Shown here: piece after piece, positions 7,329 to 17,142 of the stretch
How positions within the stretch are numbered: the first letter of the stretch is position 1
Layout of the letters: each line of letters opens with the position of its first letter
Assembly (NCBI GenBank): GCA_035489435.1
Contig: DATHKG010000009.1
Origin: DATHKG01 sp035489435
Lineage (GTDB): Bacteria; Bacteroidota; Bacteroidia; Chitinophagales; Chitinophagaceae
Direction: 5' to 3' (one strand)
Length of the DNA stretch: 64,000 bases
The notes under the pieces: model-generated
Database searches by the model: none
What the model was told of the DNA's origin: nothing
Seen by the model: only the letters and a program-made list of their open reading frames with translations
Program-made: the position numbers and the translations under genes

Positions 7329-10300
7329 TTGAAAAAACCACGCAAATGGAAATTGCTACTGTTCGTGTTTACGGGCATTGTCTTGCTGATAACAGCGAGC
7401 TATTTCATCTTTATATATAAATTCAAAGAAATATTAAGGACAGTTATAGAAAAAGAGTCACAGGGAAAATACACGTTCAACGCGTCCAAGGTAAACTTAT
7501 CGCTGTGGGACCAAAAGATTACACTCAATAATGTTATTGTAGCAGCGGTTGATTCAGTCCAGGCATCTGCAGATTATTTCATCTCAGCCAAAAAAGTCCA
7601 TCTCTCCATTGAGTCACTTCGTGATGTAATGTTGAATGACAAGTTGGTTGTGAACGATGTTATTATCAGCGAACCATTTTTTCGTATCAGTGTCCTTACT
7701 GATAAACCCAGGGCAAATGATAACTTTCATCCATCCACCGTCACCGATATCATCAACAACCTGACCCAACGTTTGCAGGTCAGAAGTCTCCGGTTAACAG
7801 ATGCCTCATTTGAGTATATTACTTTTAAACACCCGGAACCATTTAAAGCGGACCATATCAATCTGAAAATATCCAATTTCAGAAAAAAAGACTCGATGAC
7901 GAATGACCTGATGTATACTGATGATATCGATCTTTCAGTTACAAACCAGTCATGGAAATTTCCTGGTGGAAATCAGGATTTGAATTTTACCAGGCTTCAT
8001 TATTCTGCCAGGGATCAATATATACAGATTGATTCCAGCACACTTATTATCAGGGGGAAGAAGACAGCTGATACCGTTACACTGTATGCAGATCAATTCA
8101 GATTCAGTCCAAGACGACTTCAGGAGCACCTGGCCAATGATGAATTTGTGGTTGATAGCCTGGTCTGTGTCCGGCCGGTATTGATTCTCCAGAAAGGAGA
8201 AAACAGTAAAAAGGATTCAAGCGGATCTATTTCGGGTGCGCTTAACCAGATGTTCAACAAAGTGAACCTGCGTTATATTAATATTATCAAAGGCTCTTTT
8301 GCCATTTTTGAAAAAAACAGGACAAGTAGTTCCTATTCCACTGAACAGGCTGATATAAAGATTTATAATCTCCAGGCTCAAAGCAATCACCCGAAGCCAT
8401 TAAGTGTGGATAGTGTTATGTTCAATCTTAATAATCTTACTTTCCTGACCCGGGATAGTTTGTACCAGTTAACAGTTGATAAATTCGGACTTCGAAACAA
8501 TGATCTGACCTTTATAAATGCAAGTTTTGGAAACGCACCGGGTAACACAAGGCCTTCCAACATGACTTTTACTACTCCTGAGTTACGGTTCAGAGATATT
8601 GATCTTGAAGAGCTGATGATGAAAAAGCTCAAAGCACCGGCAATCTCAATATACCGGCCGACTATCAGGCTTTTTACAACTGAGAAAAAACACAATGACA
8701 GCGACAGTAGTGGAAAGTTTTCCTTCAAAAGTTTTTATAAAGCAATGCACGGGCTTGATGAACTCATCAATGTTGACAGCTTCCGCATCATCGAAGGGAA
8801 CATGAGATTAAGGTCGAATAAAAATATTTTCAATGCGGATTTTAATTCCATCAACGGGGTGATTCTGATTAACAAATTGCTTAAAAGCGATTCGCTGGTT
8901 GATATTAAGCGGGCAATCCCCGATATGAATATTCAAATGGCCTCGATATCATCACCAGGATTCAATCTCGCGCTGGATAATTTTCATTTTAATGGCACAT
9001 CCAGGCACAGTTATGTTGAAACATTCATGTTCTCAATCCCGACCGGTACTAATATCTCTGGTAAAAATCTGTCCTGGGATATCCTTGACTGGGACATATT
9101 TCAAAAATCAAATATCCTGCAGATAAAGAAACTTGTTATTGATGAACTGACTACAAATTTCGGGGTAGGTCCATCTTCAAAAAACAAAAAAAATGGTTTC
9201 CCGGTTCTCATCATTGATACACTTGAAATCGGGAAGTTAGGCTTCGGGATGAAAACCAAAAATTCAACACTGAATCTGAATGCCCATCAAATCAATCTAC
9301 GTGATTTTAGTTCGCAGGCCGAACATTTAAGCTGGACTGACTTAAGTGCCTCTATTAATCAGTTTCATTTTCAAAAGAAAGGCCTGGAAGCTTCATTCAA
9401 ATCCCTGGCCTTATCCAATAATGGGATTAATCAGCTAAAGGATGCCACATTTCATTTTGATGATCTGGACAAAGAAATCGATTTCCAGGCACCCCTGATG
9501 AATCTAAAAATGGAATTTCAAAGTTCTGATTTTTCAAAGTTTTCGATCCATTCATTGGTGTCTGATACTGCATCGATAACAATTCTTGCCAAAAAGAAAC
9601 CGGAATCAAATAATGCCGTGATGGCTTCCGGGCTGCAACAGGAAGAAACAGATATTCAAAAAACTACCGTCAATAGCATTTTAGTCAGCCAGGTTGAATT
9701 AAACAATAATTCGGTTGTTTATATCAATCAGTTCGATTCAATGATGGCGAACGCAATGCTTGATTTATCCGGCAAAACAATCGTTTACCAAAACAATGAA
9801 AACCTGCCGCTCAGGTTCAAAGAATTGAATTTAGCAATGCGCGACCTTCAGTTTGATCAAAAACAAATCAAGGTCTCCACCCCTTCATTTGATGCTGGAT
9901 TTACAGACGGAGAATTAAGTCTCACAGCCGATAAGTTATACAGTCTAAAGGCTGGCATTGATATCAATTGGAAATCACTTGATTTCGCAATGGGTTTCAA
10001 AGATTCAGCTACACTATCTGTAAAAAACATATCAGGAACATTGTTAACGCCAGGCTTTGAATTTTCGCCGGGCAGGAAAATAAACTGGGCGCCTTTGGTA
10101 AAACTTGCAACATGGAAGAACGGACAGGCAAGTTTTGAGAACCGCGATCTTAAGGCGGAAGCAGAAGGTCTCAGCTGGAATGGTCCTGAAAGTGCTTTCA
10201 CAACAGGATATTTTTCCGTCAAACCAAAAATTAATGCTGCAACTGCGTATAAAAAAAATCTTTGGCAAAGAGATGAGCTGGTAGTTGATGGTGAAAAATT

Positions 10301-11192
10301 GACAATAGACGGGATTGCATACGATCCCGCTTCAGGAGATTCTACGCTTGCCATAGATAAGATCATCCTTGAAAAAATAAATCTGCAAGCCAGCCGGGAT
10401 AAACGAATTCCCTTCAGGCATGGTATTGAGAAACCCATGCCAACTAAACTGATCAGTTCGTTGCGTTTTCCTGTCGTCATTGATTCGTTGATAATCACCA
10501 GGAGTAATATTACCATTCATGAGGTTTCCGCTAAAACTAAAAAGACCGGGACCATCCCATTGCGGGAGCTTGAAGCAACCATAACAAATATCCGGAACAG
10601 GGTCAGTCCTGACGACGTGCTTGGTATTTCAGCAACAGCTTTAATGTTAGACAACAGAATTAATCATATGAGATATGATGAGCTGTATGGAGATTCACTG
10701 TCTCCATTTATTATGAAATTTTATGCTTCGCCGATGAAGCTGACAAATTTCACTAAAGCAACTCAGCCCCTGGCTAATGTCGGGGTCAGAAATGGATTGT
10801 CTGACACGCTGTACGCGCACTGGATTGGGAACAAACATGCAGCGATCGGTAGAATGAATTTTCATTATAGAGGTTTAAAGATCGCACTACTGAATAAAGA
10901 TGATCCTGAAAAAAAACACCTTACCCTGCGATTGGTGAATCTCTTTGCTAATTCAATTGTTCGTAACGCTAATTCTAAAGAGGCGATTATTTATTATGAG
11001 CGGGACCCCGAAAAGTTTGTATTTAACTACTGGGTGAAAACAACGTTTAGCGGACTTATGTCAAGCGTTGGGGTAAAGCGTAACAGGAAGTATATAAATC
11101 AATATAACAAGTCGAAAGAAAAGTTTTCTTTACCGGATATGCCGCCAAGTGCACCTAATGGTACACCCATCATATTGACCAGGTCTTATTAA
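7329..11192 (+). CDS. Large AsmA-like envelope protein
   Basis: The protein has 1287 residues. A single N-terminal membrane helix (about residues 9-31) is followed by a long beta-rich repetitive region, with N-terminal similarity to the AsmA/DUF748 pattern (a segment of the type ASKVNLSLWDQKITLNNVIV after the helix). Such proteins are anchored in the inner membrane, project into the periplasm and are thought to bridge lipids or assist envelope assembly; that role is inferred. The only usable start is a TTG at 7329, inside an eight-T run. An ATG at 7291 opens a 13-codon frame ending in a TGA that overlaps this TTG, and one more T would fuse the two frames. Confidence 0.75.
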   Translation: MKKPRKWKLLLFVFTGIVLLITASYFIFIYKFKEILRTVIEKESQGKYTFNASKVNLSLWDQKITLNNVIVAAVDSVQASADYFISAKKVHLSIESLRDVMLNDKLVVNDVIISEPFFRISVLTDKPRANDNFHPSTVTDIINNLTQRLQVRSLRLTDASFEYITFKHPEPFKADHINLKISNFRKKDSMTNDLMYTDDIDLSVTNQSWKFPGGNQDLNFTRLHYSARDQYIQIDSSTLIIRGKKTADTVTLYADQFRFSPRRLQEHLANDEFVVDSLVCVRPVLILQKGENSKKDSSGSISGALNQMFNKVNLRYINIIKGSFAIFEKNRTSSSYSTEQADIKIYNLQAQSNHPKPLSVDSVMFNLNNLTFLTRDSLYQLTVDKFGLRNNDLTFINASFGNAPGNTRPSNMTFTTPELRFRDIDLEELMMKKLKAPAISIYRPTIRLFTTEKKHNDSDSSGKFSFKSFYKAMHGLDELINVDSFRIIEGNMRLRSNKNIFNADFNSINGVILINKLLKSDSLVDIKRAIPDMNIQMASISSPGFNLALDNFHFNGTSRHSYVETFMFSIPTGTNISGKNLSWDILDWDIFQKSNILQIKKLVIDELTTNFGVGPSSKNKKNGFPVLIIDTLEIGKLGFGMKTKNSTLNLNAHQINLRDFSSQAEHLSWTDLSASINQFHFQKKGLEASFKSLALSNNGINQLKDATFHFDDLDKEIDFQAPLMNLKMEFQSSDFSKFSIHSLVSDTASITILAKKKPESNNAVMASGLQQEETDIQKTTVNSILVSQVELNNNSVVYINQFDSMMANAMLDLSGKTIVYQNNENLPLRFKELNLAMRDLQFDQKQIKVSTPSFDAGFTDGELSLTADKLYSLKAGIDINWKSLDFAMGFKDSATLSVKNISGTLLTPGFEFSPGRKINWAPLVKLATWKNGQASFENRDLKAEAEGLSWNGPESAFTTGYFSVKPKINAATAYKKNLWQRDELVVDGEKLTIDGIAYDPASGDSTLAIDKIILEKINLQASRDKRIPFRHGIEKPMPTKLISSLRFPVVIDSLIITRSNITIHEVSAKTKKTGTIPLRELEATITNIRNRVSPDDVLGISATALMLDNRINHMRYDELYGDSLSPFIMKFYASPMKLTNFTKATQPLANVGVRNGLSDTLYAHWIGNKHAAIGRMNFHYRGLKIALLNKDDPEKKHLTLRLVNLFANSIVRNANSKEAIIYYERDPEKFVFNYWVKTTFSGLMSSVGVKRNRKYINQYNKSKEKFSLPDMPPSAPNGTPIILTRSY

Positions 11193-11249
11193 TCCTGGAT
11201 CTTAAACCGGTCGTTCAAATATATTTGTTCGACAAGTTTTTGTTCATTC

Positions 11250-11288
11250 AGCTTTGTTTGACGGCTTTGTTTGATCGATTTGTTTGAT
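11250..11288. repeat. Three imperfect 13-bp tandem repeats
   Basis: Units AGCTTTGTTTGAC, GGCTTTGTTTGAT and CGATTTGTTTGAT follow one another without spacing, between the AsmA-like gene and the convergent amidase. A fourth, weaker unit overlaps the end of the amidase gene. No function is evident. Confidence 0.8.
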
Positions 11289-11296
11289 CAGCTTTT

Positions 11297-12496
11297 TCAA
11301 TCCAGTTTATTCAACCAGTCTTTCACTCCTTTATGTATTTGCTTTGCCACACGTTTCTGAAACTTTGGATCAGCAATCAGCTTTTCATCTTCCTCGTTGC
11401 TCAGGAAAGCGATTTCTACCAGGCAATTGGGATATTCAGTGGGGCCGCTAAGCGCAAAATTGAATGCACCCACATTGCCAAAATTTGATAGCCCCAGTGC
11501 CAGCATTCTTTGCAGAATACTTTCAGTTAGTGGTCGAAATCCGATGTAGCGGTAATAAGTACTGGCGCCGCGGATGGCAGCATTGGCGGACGAGTTCAGG
11601 TGCAGGCTAAGTAAAAGGTCAGGGTTTAGGGCACGCAACATAAGTGCCCGATCGATCATACTGATATCAACATCCGAGGTCCTGGTCATGATTACCCGGA
11701 ACCCTTTTCTTTTCAGCCTTTTGTTGAGCTCGTTAGCAAACTTCAGCGTGTAATCTTTCTCCAAAATTTTTGTCATCTTGCCCGAAGCTCCTGTATTGGC
11801 TCCACCGTGGCCGGCATCAATGGCAATGGTAAGATTTTTTGATTTCAGTGAAGGTTGTCTTTTGATCCTTATGAGTAATTTTTTCGAAGCACTATCATAT
11901 GAAATATAATGACCCCAGTGTTGCTGATGTTTGAGTTGAATATGGATCCTGATCACATCGTCTTCAACCTGGTCGTACCAAACGTTTTTGATTTCTGTTG
12001 CTGTACCCGTTTGAGTAATCCAGTTTGTGTTACTTGTTGCACCAAAAATATCAATAGTGAGACCAGCAGGGGTCAATGTTTGCTGACTACGATATGGCAA
12101 TCTCTCATCGAGCTGCACACTGATGAAATCCTGGTGCTGATCGCCATAAACCTTCCAGCTGCCACTTAGGTAATAGGGCTTTTTGATAGCAAGGGAATCT
12201 GGTTTTGTATTTGTTTTCTGGATATATGCTGAATGATTTTTTGATAGCTGCACTTTGTAGTCGGTTACGGACGAGTCGACGATTCTCAAAAGAAGATTGC
12301 TATCCAGGTAAGTCATTTTCGCTCCGCCAAGACGATCATCCCCAAGGCCATATTCGAGATAAGGCATCGGCCCGGTGCTCCTTACAAAAAAAGATGATTT
12401 AGCTACGATTGTATCGTACGGGGTTGAATAAAGAACATTGGTATCCTGGGCGATTGAATTCAAACTGACAAATAAGAGCAGGATTGCGCATTTCAT
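11297..12496 (-). CDS. N-acetylmuramoyl-L-alanine amidase, Amidase_3 family
   Basis: This 399-residue protein has a signal peptide (to about residue 17) and a beta-rich N-terminal half resembling AMIN-type wall-binding regions. The C-terminal zinc amidase domain runs from about residue 222 to 395. Zinc ligands are visible in DAGHGG, in the Glu of LEKDYTL and in SLHLNSS, and the catalytic Glu in LVEIAFLSN. It would cleave the amide bond between N-acetylmuramic acid and the stem peptide in the periplasm, during cell separation or wall turnover. The neighbours are unrelated, and a hairpin lies upstream, between it and the acyl-CoA dehydrogenase gene. Confidence 0.93.
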   Translation of the reverse strand: MKCAILLLFVSLNSIAQDTNVLYSTPYDTIVAKSSFFVRSTGPMPYLEYGLGDDRLGGAKMTYLDSNLLLRIVDSSVTDYKVQLSKNHSAYIQKTNTKPDSLAIKKPYYLSGSWKVYGDQHQDFISVQLDERLPYRSQQTLTPAGLTIDIFGATSNTNWITQTGTATEIKNVWYDQVEDDVIRIHIQLKHQQHWGHYISYDSASKKLLIRIKRQPSLKSKNLTIAIDAGHGGANTGASGKMTKILEKDYTLKFANELNKRLKRKGFRVIMTRTSDVDISMIDRALMLRALNPDLLLSLHLNSSANAAIRGASTYYRYIGFRPLTESILQRMLALGLSNFGNVGAFNFALSGPTEYPNCLVEIAFLSNEEDEKLIADPKFQKRVAKQIHKGVKDWLNKLD

Positions 12497-12588
12497 TTCA
12501 GGAAGTTAAGAAATCCCGCCAAAATGAAATCACTATCCAACTTATTCTAAGCAAATTTCAACTCCACTTATGCCTGATTTCTCAATAG

Positions 12589-12622
12589 CATAGATTTAGC
12601 GGACTTAACCGTTAAATCTATG
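12589..12622. repeat. 14-bp inverted repeat (hairpin)
   Basis: CATAGATTTAGCGG (12589-12602) pairs with CCGTTAAATCTATG (12609-12622) around a 6-nt loop, with a single G-T position. It lies 14 bp beyond the acyl-CoA dehydrogenase stop codon. There is no T tract on either side, so it may be a factor-assisted terminator, an mRNA-end stabiliser or a protein site. Confidence 0.7.
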
Positions 12623-12636
12623 CGCTTATATTTCAA

Positions 12637-14430
12637 TTATAAAGGATACTTATTATCAGCTATAAGTTTATCGGCTATACGCCTGCGTGAAAGTTTCGAA
12701 TTAAATGATTCCGCCTTGGTAAATCGTTTTATGCCGAGCAACATCATCCTTTGTTCATCACCATCAGCAAATGAATTGATAGCATCTTTTCCATATTTGT
12801 TTATTCTGTCGGCCGTATCATAAATGAAAGTCTGAACGATATCCTGTTCATAGCTGCAGGCAGCTATCCCTTTTTGTTCAGCTAATTTGATCAGCCTCAA
12901 TAAGGCACTTTCAGCATGATAGGTCTCGATAGCCATATCTGCAATGTTCATAAGAATCTCCTGTTCAGATTCAAGCTTCAACATTAATTTTTGAACAGCT
13001 GCACCGGCAGTCATCAAAATTGCTTTTTTAAAAGAGACGATCATTTTTTTCTCTTTTGCAAATTCACCATCATCATCGCTGTTGAAATCCGGAATACTCA
13101 TTAGTTCTTTGGAAACAGCCATGGCGGGCTCCATCAGATTTATTCTTCCTTTCATTGCCCGTTTCAGGACCATGTCAACTGTCAGTAAACGATTGATTTC
13201 ATTGGTGCCTTCGAAGATCCTGTTGATACGGCTATCGCGATAAGCTTTTGAAACCAGGTACTCATCACTGAATCCGTTACCACCATGAATCTGTACCCCT
13301 TCATCAACTACAAAATCCAACACTTCTGAGCCGAAAACCTTCAGCATGGCACATTCAATCGCATATTCCTCAGCAGCACCCAATAAAGCTTCATTAAAAG
13401 GTTTACCCTTTTGGACGAGTTCATGTTCTTTGTCATCGATCCATTTTGCTGAACGGTAAAGTCCGCTTTCACATACCCAGATGCGAATAGCCATTTCCGC
13501 AAGCTTTGATTTTATCGCTCCAAAATTTGCGATTGCCATTTTAAACTGCTCCCTTGTATTTGCATACTGAATGCTGTTGGAAGCAACACGTTTTGAAGCC
13601 CCGAGCGCTGCTGCACAAAGCTTCAACCTGCCTATATTTAATATATTGAATGCGATGATATGACCTTTGCCAATTTCACCAAGCACATTCTCAACAGGAA
13701 CTTTACAGTCCTGGAAATACAATTGTACAGTAGATGATCCCTTGATACCCATTTTATGTTCTTCAGGGCCCTGGGTAAATCCCTCAAAGCCGCGCTCAAC
13801 AATAAATGTGGTGAATTTATCGCCGTCGATTTTTGCAAACACGGTATAAACATCTGCAAACCCGCCGTTCGTTATCCAACATTTCTGGCCATTGAGTAAA
13901 TAATGTTTACCGTCAGCAGAAAGTGTCGCTGTTGTTTTAGCACCCAATGCATCGCTTCCGCTGTTTGGCTCCGTAAGTCCATAAGCGCCTTTCCATTCAC
14001 CGGTAGTAAGTTTTGGAATATACTTCTGCTTTTGTTCGTCATTGCCAAAATAAAGTATAGGCAAGGTACCAATACCGGTATGCGCGGCTACTGCAACAGA
14101 AAATGAATAACCTCCACCGAGCCCTTCGTTCACCAGGGTGGCTGTTATAAAATCCTTACCAAGCCCCCCATATTCTTCAGGTATTGAAATGCCTAAAAGC
14201 CCCTGGTCACCAGCTTTTTCAAGCAGGCCCGGCATCAATCCAGCCTCCATCTTATCGATGCGGTCTATAGCAGTCATAACCTCCGTGTCAAGAAAAGACC
14301 GGCACATATCCTTAACCATCTGTTGTTCTTCGTTGTATTCTTCAGATGTATAGGTATCAGCGGCAGTACTTTCGCGAACCAGCCATTCTCCGCCTTTCAG
14401 CAATGTTTTATTTTCTGTGATGGTGCTCAT
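12637..14430 (-). CDS. Acyl-CoA dehydrogenase, VLCAD-like
   Basis: This 597-residue flavoenzyme introduces the first double bond in fatty acid beta-oxidation. The FAD/substrate signature YGLTEPNSGSDALG lies near residue 150, and QCWITNGGFAD-type sequence (as QKCWITNGG) follows. RIFEGTNEI near residue 400 holds the presumed catalytic Glu at the VLCAD position. The extra C-terminal helical region of about 170 residues is typical of the long VLCAD/ACAD9-like group and of Bacteroidota homologues. It lies 43 bp downstream of the MarR gene on the same strand and is probably cotranscribed with it. The remaining beta-oxidation genes are not in the window. Confidence 0.95.
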   Translation of the reverse strand: MSTITENKTLLKGGEWLVRESTAADTYTSEEYNEEQQMVKDMCRSFLDTEVMTAIDRIDKMEAGLMPGLLEKAGDQGLLGISIPEEYGGLGKDFITATLVNEGLGGGYSFSVAVAAHTGIGTLPILYFGNDEQKQKYIPKLTTGEWKGAYGLTEPNSGSDALGAKTTATLSADGKHYLLNGQKCWITNGGFADVYTVFAKIDGDKFTTFIVERGFEGFTQGPEEHKMGIKGSSTVQLYFQDCKVPVENVLGEIGKGHIIAFNILNIGRLKLCAAALGASKRVASNSIQYANTREQFKMAIANFGAIKSKLAEMAIRIWVCESGLYRSAKWIDDKEHELVQKGKPFNEALLGAAEEYAIECAMLKVFGSEVLDFVVDEGVQIHGGNGFSDEYLVSKAYRDSRINRIFEGTNEINRLLTVDMVLKRAMKGRINLMEPAMAVSKELMSIPDFNSDDDGEFAKEKKMIVSFKKAILMTAGAAVQKLMLKLESEQEILMNIADMAIETYHAESALLRLIKLAEQKGIAACSYEQDIVQTFIYDTADRINKYGKDAINSFADGDEQRMMLLGIKRFTKAESFNSKLSRRRIADKLIADNKYPL

Positions 14431-14473
14431 ATCTGCAAGTTTTATGATTAGCTAATGATTTTAAAACTTCTGC

Positions 14474-14914
14474 TTATTTAAGATTGTCATAAACGATTTT
14501 CAACACCTCTTTACATACTTCGATTCTTTCCTCGGGAACACCGGTCAAAGCTTCGTTTAAGGTCTCTTCTGCAAGACCCATTGATTCATCCTGCAGGGTC
14601 TGGGATTGTTTGGTAAGATAGATGAGGTTGATTCGGCGGTCTGAATCTGAAGGAACTCTTTTAACCAGGTCGAGTTTCTCCAGGTTGTCTACCAACCTGG
14701 TGATACTTGGCTTATCCCTGAAACTGGCATTACATAATTCCTGCTGGCTGATCCCGTCTTTTTTCCAGAGATGATATAAAACGCTCCATTGCTCAATAGT
14801 AAGATTGAGACCTGCGTTGTTGAACTTTTTTTGCAGCCTCCTGGCTATTGCGATTGACGCGATTCCCGTGATAAAGCTATAAAGTTCTCCCTTCTTAAAA
14901 TGGTTGTTTGGCAT
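14474..14914 (-). CDS. MarR family transcriptional regulator
   Basis: This is a winged-helix protein of the MarR type. The DNA-recognition part is visible in ISQQELCNASFRDKPSITRL and the wing in VPSDSDRRINLIYLT, near residues 55-105. I place the start at the ATG at 14914 (146 residues). A TTG eight codons upstream would put the start inside the promoter and operator. Family members bind palindromes in their own promoters and release on ligand binding. Because the downstream gene is an acyl-CoA dehydrogenase, a fatty acyl-CoA ligand is a reasonable inference. Confidence 0.92.
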   Translation of the reverse strand: MPNNHFKKGELYSFITGIASIAIARRLQKKFNNAGLNLTIEQWSVLYHLWKKDGISQQELCNASFRDKPSITRLVDNLEKLDLVKRVPSDSDRRINLIYLTKQSQTLQDESMGLAEETLNEALTGVPEERIEVCKEVLKIVYDNLK

Positions 14915-14915
14915 A

Positions 14916-14933
14916 TAGTTGTTTATGCAACTA
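14916..14933. promoter_or_regulatory. Candidate MarR operator palindrome
   Basis: TAGTTG-TTTATG-CAACTA has two perfect 6-bp arms and a 6-bp spacer. It lies between the -7 element and the ATG of the MarR gene, where bound repressor would block transcription start. Size and symmetry fit MarR-type sites. It could also affect the divergent hydrolase gene. Confidence 0.65.
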
Positions 14934-14935
14934 TC

Positions 14936-14967
14936 CAAAGTTAATTCATTTCTTTGGTTTCATCAAG
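14936..14967 (-). promoter_or_regulatory. Promoter of the marR-acyl-CoA dehydrogenase unit
   Basis: On the minus strand a -33 element CTTG (plus 14964-14967) is followed after 20 bp by TAACTTTG (plus 14936-14943), a perfect TAnnTTTG -7 element. Transcription would begin inside the adjacent palindrome. Confidence 0.7.
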
Positions 14968-15073
14968 TGCTTGGCCGGGATTTTTTTTGCACGATTATGT
15001 TAAAACGGCGGAATCGGGAATTCGGGCAGTACTGATGGTAATACAAGTTTCCGGCAGTAGATTGCGGACGGAG

Positions 15074-15898
15074 ATGCATGCAGAATTCATAGAACACCAG
15101 ACATCGCTGATTCACTATCATTTTGTTGACCGGGGGCACCGTCTCATAGTTTGTTTCCATGGATATGATGAAAATGGATTGTCTTTCGATATCATGAAAG
15201 AAGTATTACCTGCCAGTTGTTCCTTGTTGGCTATCGATTTGCCGCATCATGGAAAAACAAACTGGGATGACTCTGCGCGGTTTGATGTGACGATACTCTG
15301 GGATCTGATCAGTAGTATCTGTAAGAAGCATGGACGTACCAATGGCAGGATTGAGCTTGCAGGTTTCAGTATGGGCGGTCGCATTGCGCTTAGCCTGCTG
15401 GATTATCAGCCGGAACATATAGACCGGATGATTTTGCTGGCACCGGATGGTCTGCGTAGTAACTACTGGTACTGGATCTCAACAAGCACTATTGTTGGTC
15501 GCAGGATTTTTGCAATTACGGTAAAAAACCCCGGTTGGTTGTTGTTTACGCTTCGGGTGGCAAACAAGTTGAAGATTATCAATCCCGCTGTATTCAAATT
15601 CAGCTGGTTTTATCTGAAGGAAGCGGGGACCCGGAATATGCTGTATAAAAGATGGATGGCCATGCGCTGGATGCGTCCCGATATAAAAAAAATCAAACAG
15701 CATATACATAACCGTGATATTCCCGTGCTGCTGATTTATGGCGCTTACGACCGTATTATGCCGGCTGAAACAGGACTCGCATTTTGTCGTGATACCCATG
15801 ATTTGTGTAAAGTTGAGCTATTGCCATGCGGGCACCAGATCATGCAGCTGAAAAACAAAAAAAATCTTTCAAAAATTTTCAGGCGCCTGAGGTTTTGA
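15074..15898 (+). CDS. Alpha/beta hydrolase
   Basis: This is an alpha/beta hydrolase fold protein of about 274 residues from the ATG at 15074. The frame opens further upstream (TTG 14954, ATG 15035), but that part shows no conserved sequence. Visible features are the oxyanion-side strand LIVCFHGYDENG, the nucleophile elbow GFSMGG with the catalytic Ser, an acidic residue in YGAYDRIMP, and the final His in LPCGHQIM. The substrate cannot be assigned. It is divergent from the MarR gene, with the shared operator region between them, and precedes the GT2 gene by 47 bp. Confidence 0.88.
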   Translation: MHAEFIEHQTSLIHYHFVDRGHRLIVCFHGYDENGLSFDIMKEVLPASCSLLAIDLPHHGKTNWDDSARFDVTILWDLISSICKKHGRTNGRIELAGFSMGGRIALSLLDYQPEHIDRMILLAPDGLRSNYWYWISTSTIVGRRIFAITVKNPGWLLFTLRVANKLKIINPAVFKFSWFYLKEAGTRNMLYKRWMAMRWMRPDIKKIKQHIHNRDIPVLLIYGAYDRIMPAETGLAFCRDTHDLCKVELLPCGHQIMQLKNKKNLSKIFRRLRF

Positions 15899-15945
15899 TA
15901 AATGCCCGGGCATGAAAAAGATCCTTGATTTAGCTTCGAATCATT

Positions 15946-17142
15946 ATGGTTTTATTCTACTTTTTCTTTATCATCCTGATGATTGGTTATGCGGTCCTGA
16001 TCGCATATTATCATCGTGAATGGAACAGGATAAAAGAGGTCGGGTTGCCGGATGCTCTTTCAATAAATGCAACAAATGCGGAAGAAACAAGGAACGGAAC
16101 CCGGATCTCTCTGATCATTCCTATGAGGAATGAATCAAAAAACATATCGGGTCTGTTAGAATCTTTGAAACGCCAGGATTTTCCCGTTGAACTAACTGAG
16201 ATTATTTTGATTGATGACCATTCAACAGATGATACCTGGCAACTGATCAGCGCTTATAATCAACCCGGTTATATCCGCGCGATCAGGCTGCAGGATATAG
16301 CCGGTCTAAGTCCCGGATCTTTTAAGAAACAAGCGATCAGCGCAGGCATTGATATTGCGTCCGGGAAACTGATAATAACCACTGATGCAGATTGCAGCTT
16401 TCAGCCACAATGGTTAAGCACTATTGTCGCATGTCATCATGCCACAGGTAGTGTATTCATAGCTGCACCAGTCAGGTTCAGAACAAAAAATAGTTTTTTG
16501 TCCATCTTTGAAACGCTGGATTTTATAACTCTTCAGGGCATCACCGGTGCTTCGGTTGCTTCAGGATTTCACACGATGTGTAATGGAGCAAATCTTGCTT
16601 ATACCAAAGCAGCTTTTATAGAAGCAGATGGTTTCAATGGCATAGATCATATTCCAAGTGGTGATGATATGCTGCTTATGTATAAGATATTTAGGAAACA
16701 CCCTGATAAAGTCTCCTATCTGAAGGCCAGGCAGGCCATTGTTGATACATCAGGAGCTGATTCTCTACGTACTTTTTTTAACCAGCGGATTCGCTGGGCG
16801 AGTAAAGCCGTGCATTATGATGATAAAAGGATTTTTTGGGTATTGATGACGGTTTATCTTGTCAACGTTTCTTTTTTGATTGCCGGCATTGCATCATTCT
16901 GGAAGACAAACTACTTCATATTTTTTTTGCTGATGCTGATTGCAAAATTGTTGATTGAATTCCCGTTTGTAAACAGGGTAGCAATGTTTTTTGGCCAGCA
17001 GCGGCTGATGCGGTATTTTCCCTTTATGCAACCCTTTCACATTATGTATACGATTATTGCCGGCTGGCTTGGCAAATTCGGATCATATGAATGGAAGGGA
17101 AGAAAAATAAGTAATCATGGCAAAAGGATCAAAGGAACGTAG
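15946..17142 (+). CDS. Membrane GT2 glycosyltransferase
   Basis: This 398-residue protein has an N-terminal membrane helix, a GT-A catalytic domain and two or three C-terminal membrane helices. Catalytic signatures are LIIPMRNES, LIDDHSTDDT and TTDADC (the metal-binding DxD), followed by QRIRWASK, a QxxRW-like motif of processive or membrane GT2 enzymes. It would transfer a sugar from an activated donor to a lipid or polysaccharide acceptor at the inner face of the membrane; acceptor and sugar are unknown. Its last 26 bp overlap the start of the permease gene, which implies translational coupling. Confidence 0.9.
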   Translation: MVLFYFFFIILMIGYAVLIAYYHREWNRIKEVGLPDALSINATNAEETRNGTRISLIIPMRNESKNISGLLESLKRQDFPVELTEIILIDDHSTDDTWQLISAYNQPGYIRAIRLQDIAGLSPGSFKKQAISAGIDIASGKLIITTDADCSFQPQWLSTIVACHHATGSVFIAAPVRFRTKNSFLSIFETLDFITLQGITGASVASGFHTMCNGANLAYTKAAFIEADGFNGIDHIPSGDDMLLMYKIFRKHPDKVSYLKARQAIVDTSGADSLRTFFNQRIRWASKAVHYDDKRIFWVLMTVYLVNVSFLIAGIASFWKTNYFIFFLLMLIAKLLIEFPFVNRVAMFFGQQRLMRYFPFMQPFHIMYTIIAGWLGKFGSYEWKGRKISNHGKRIKGT

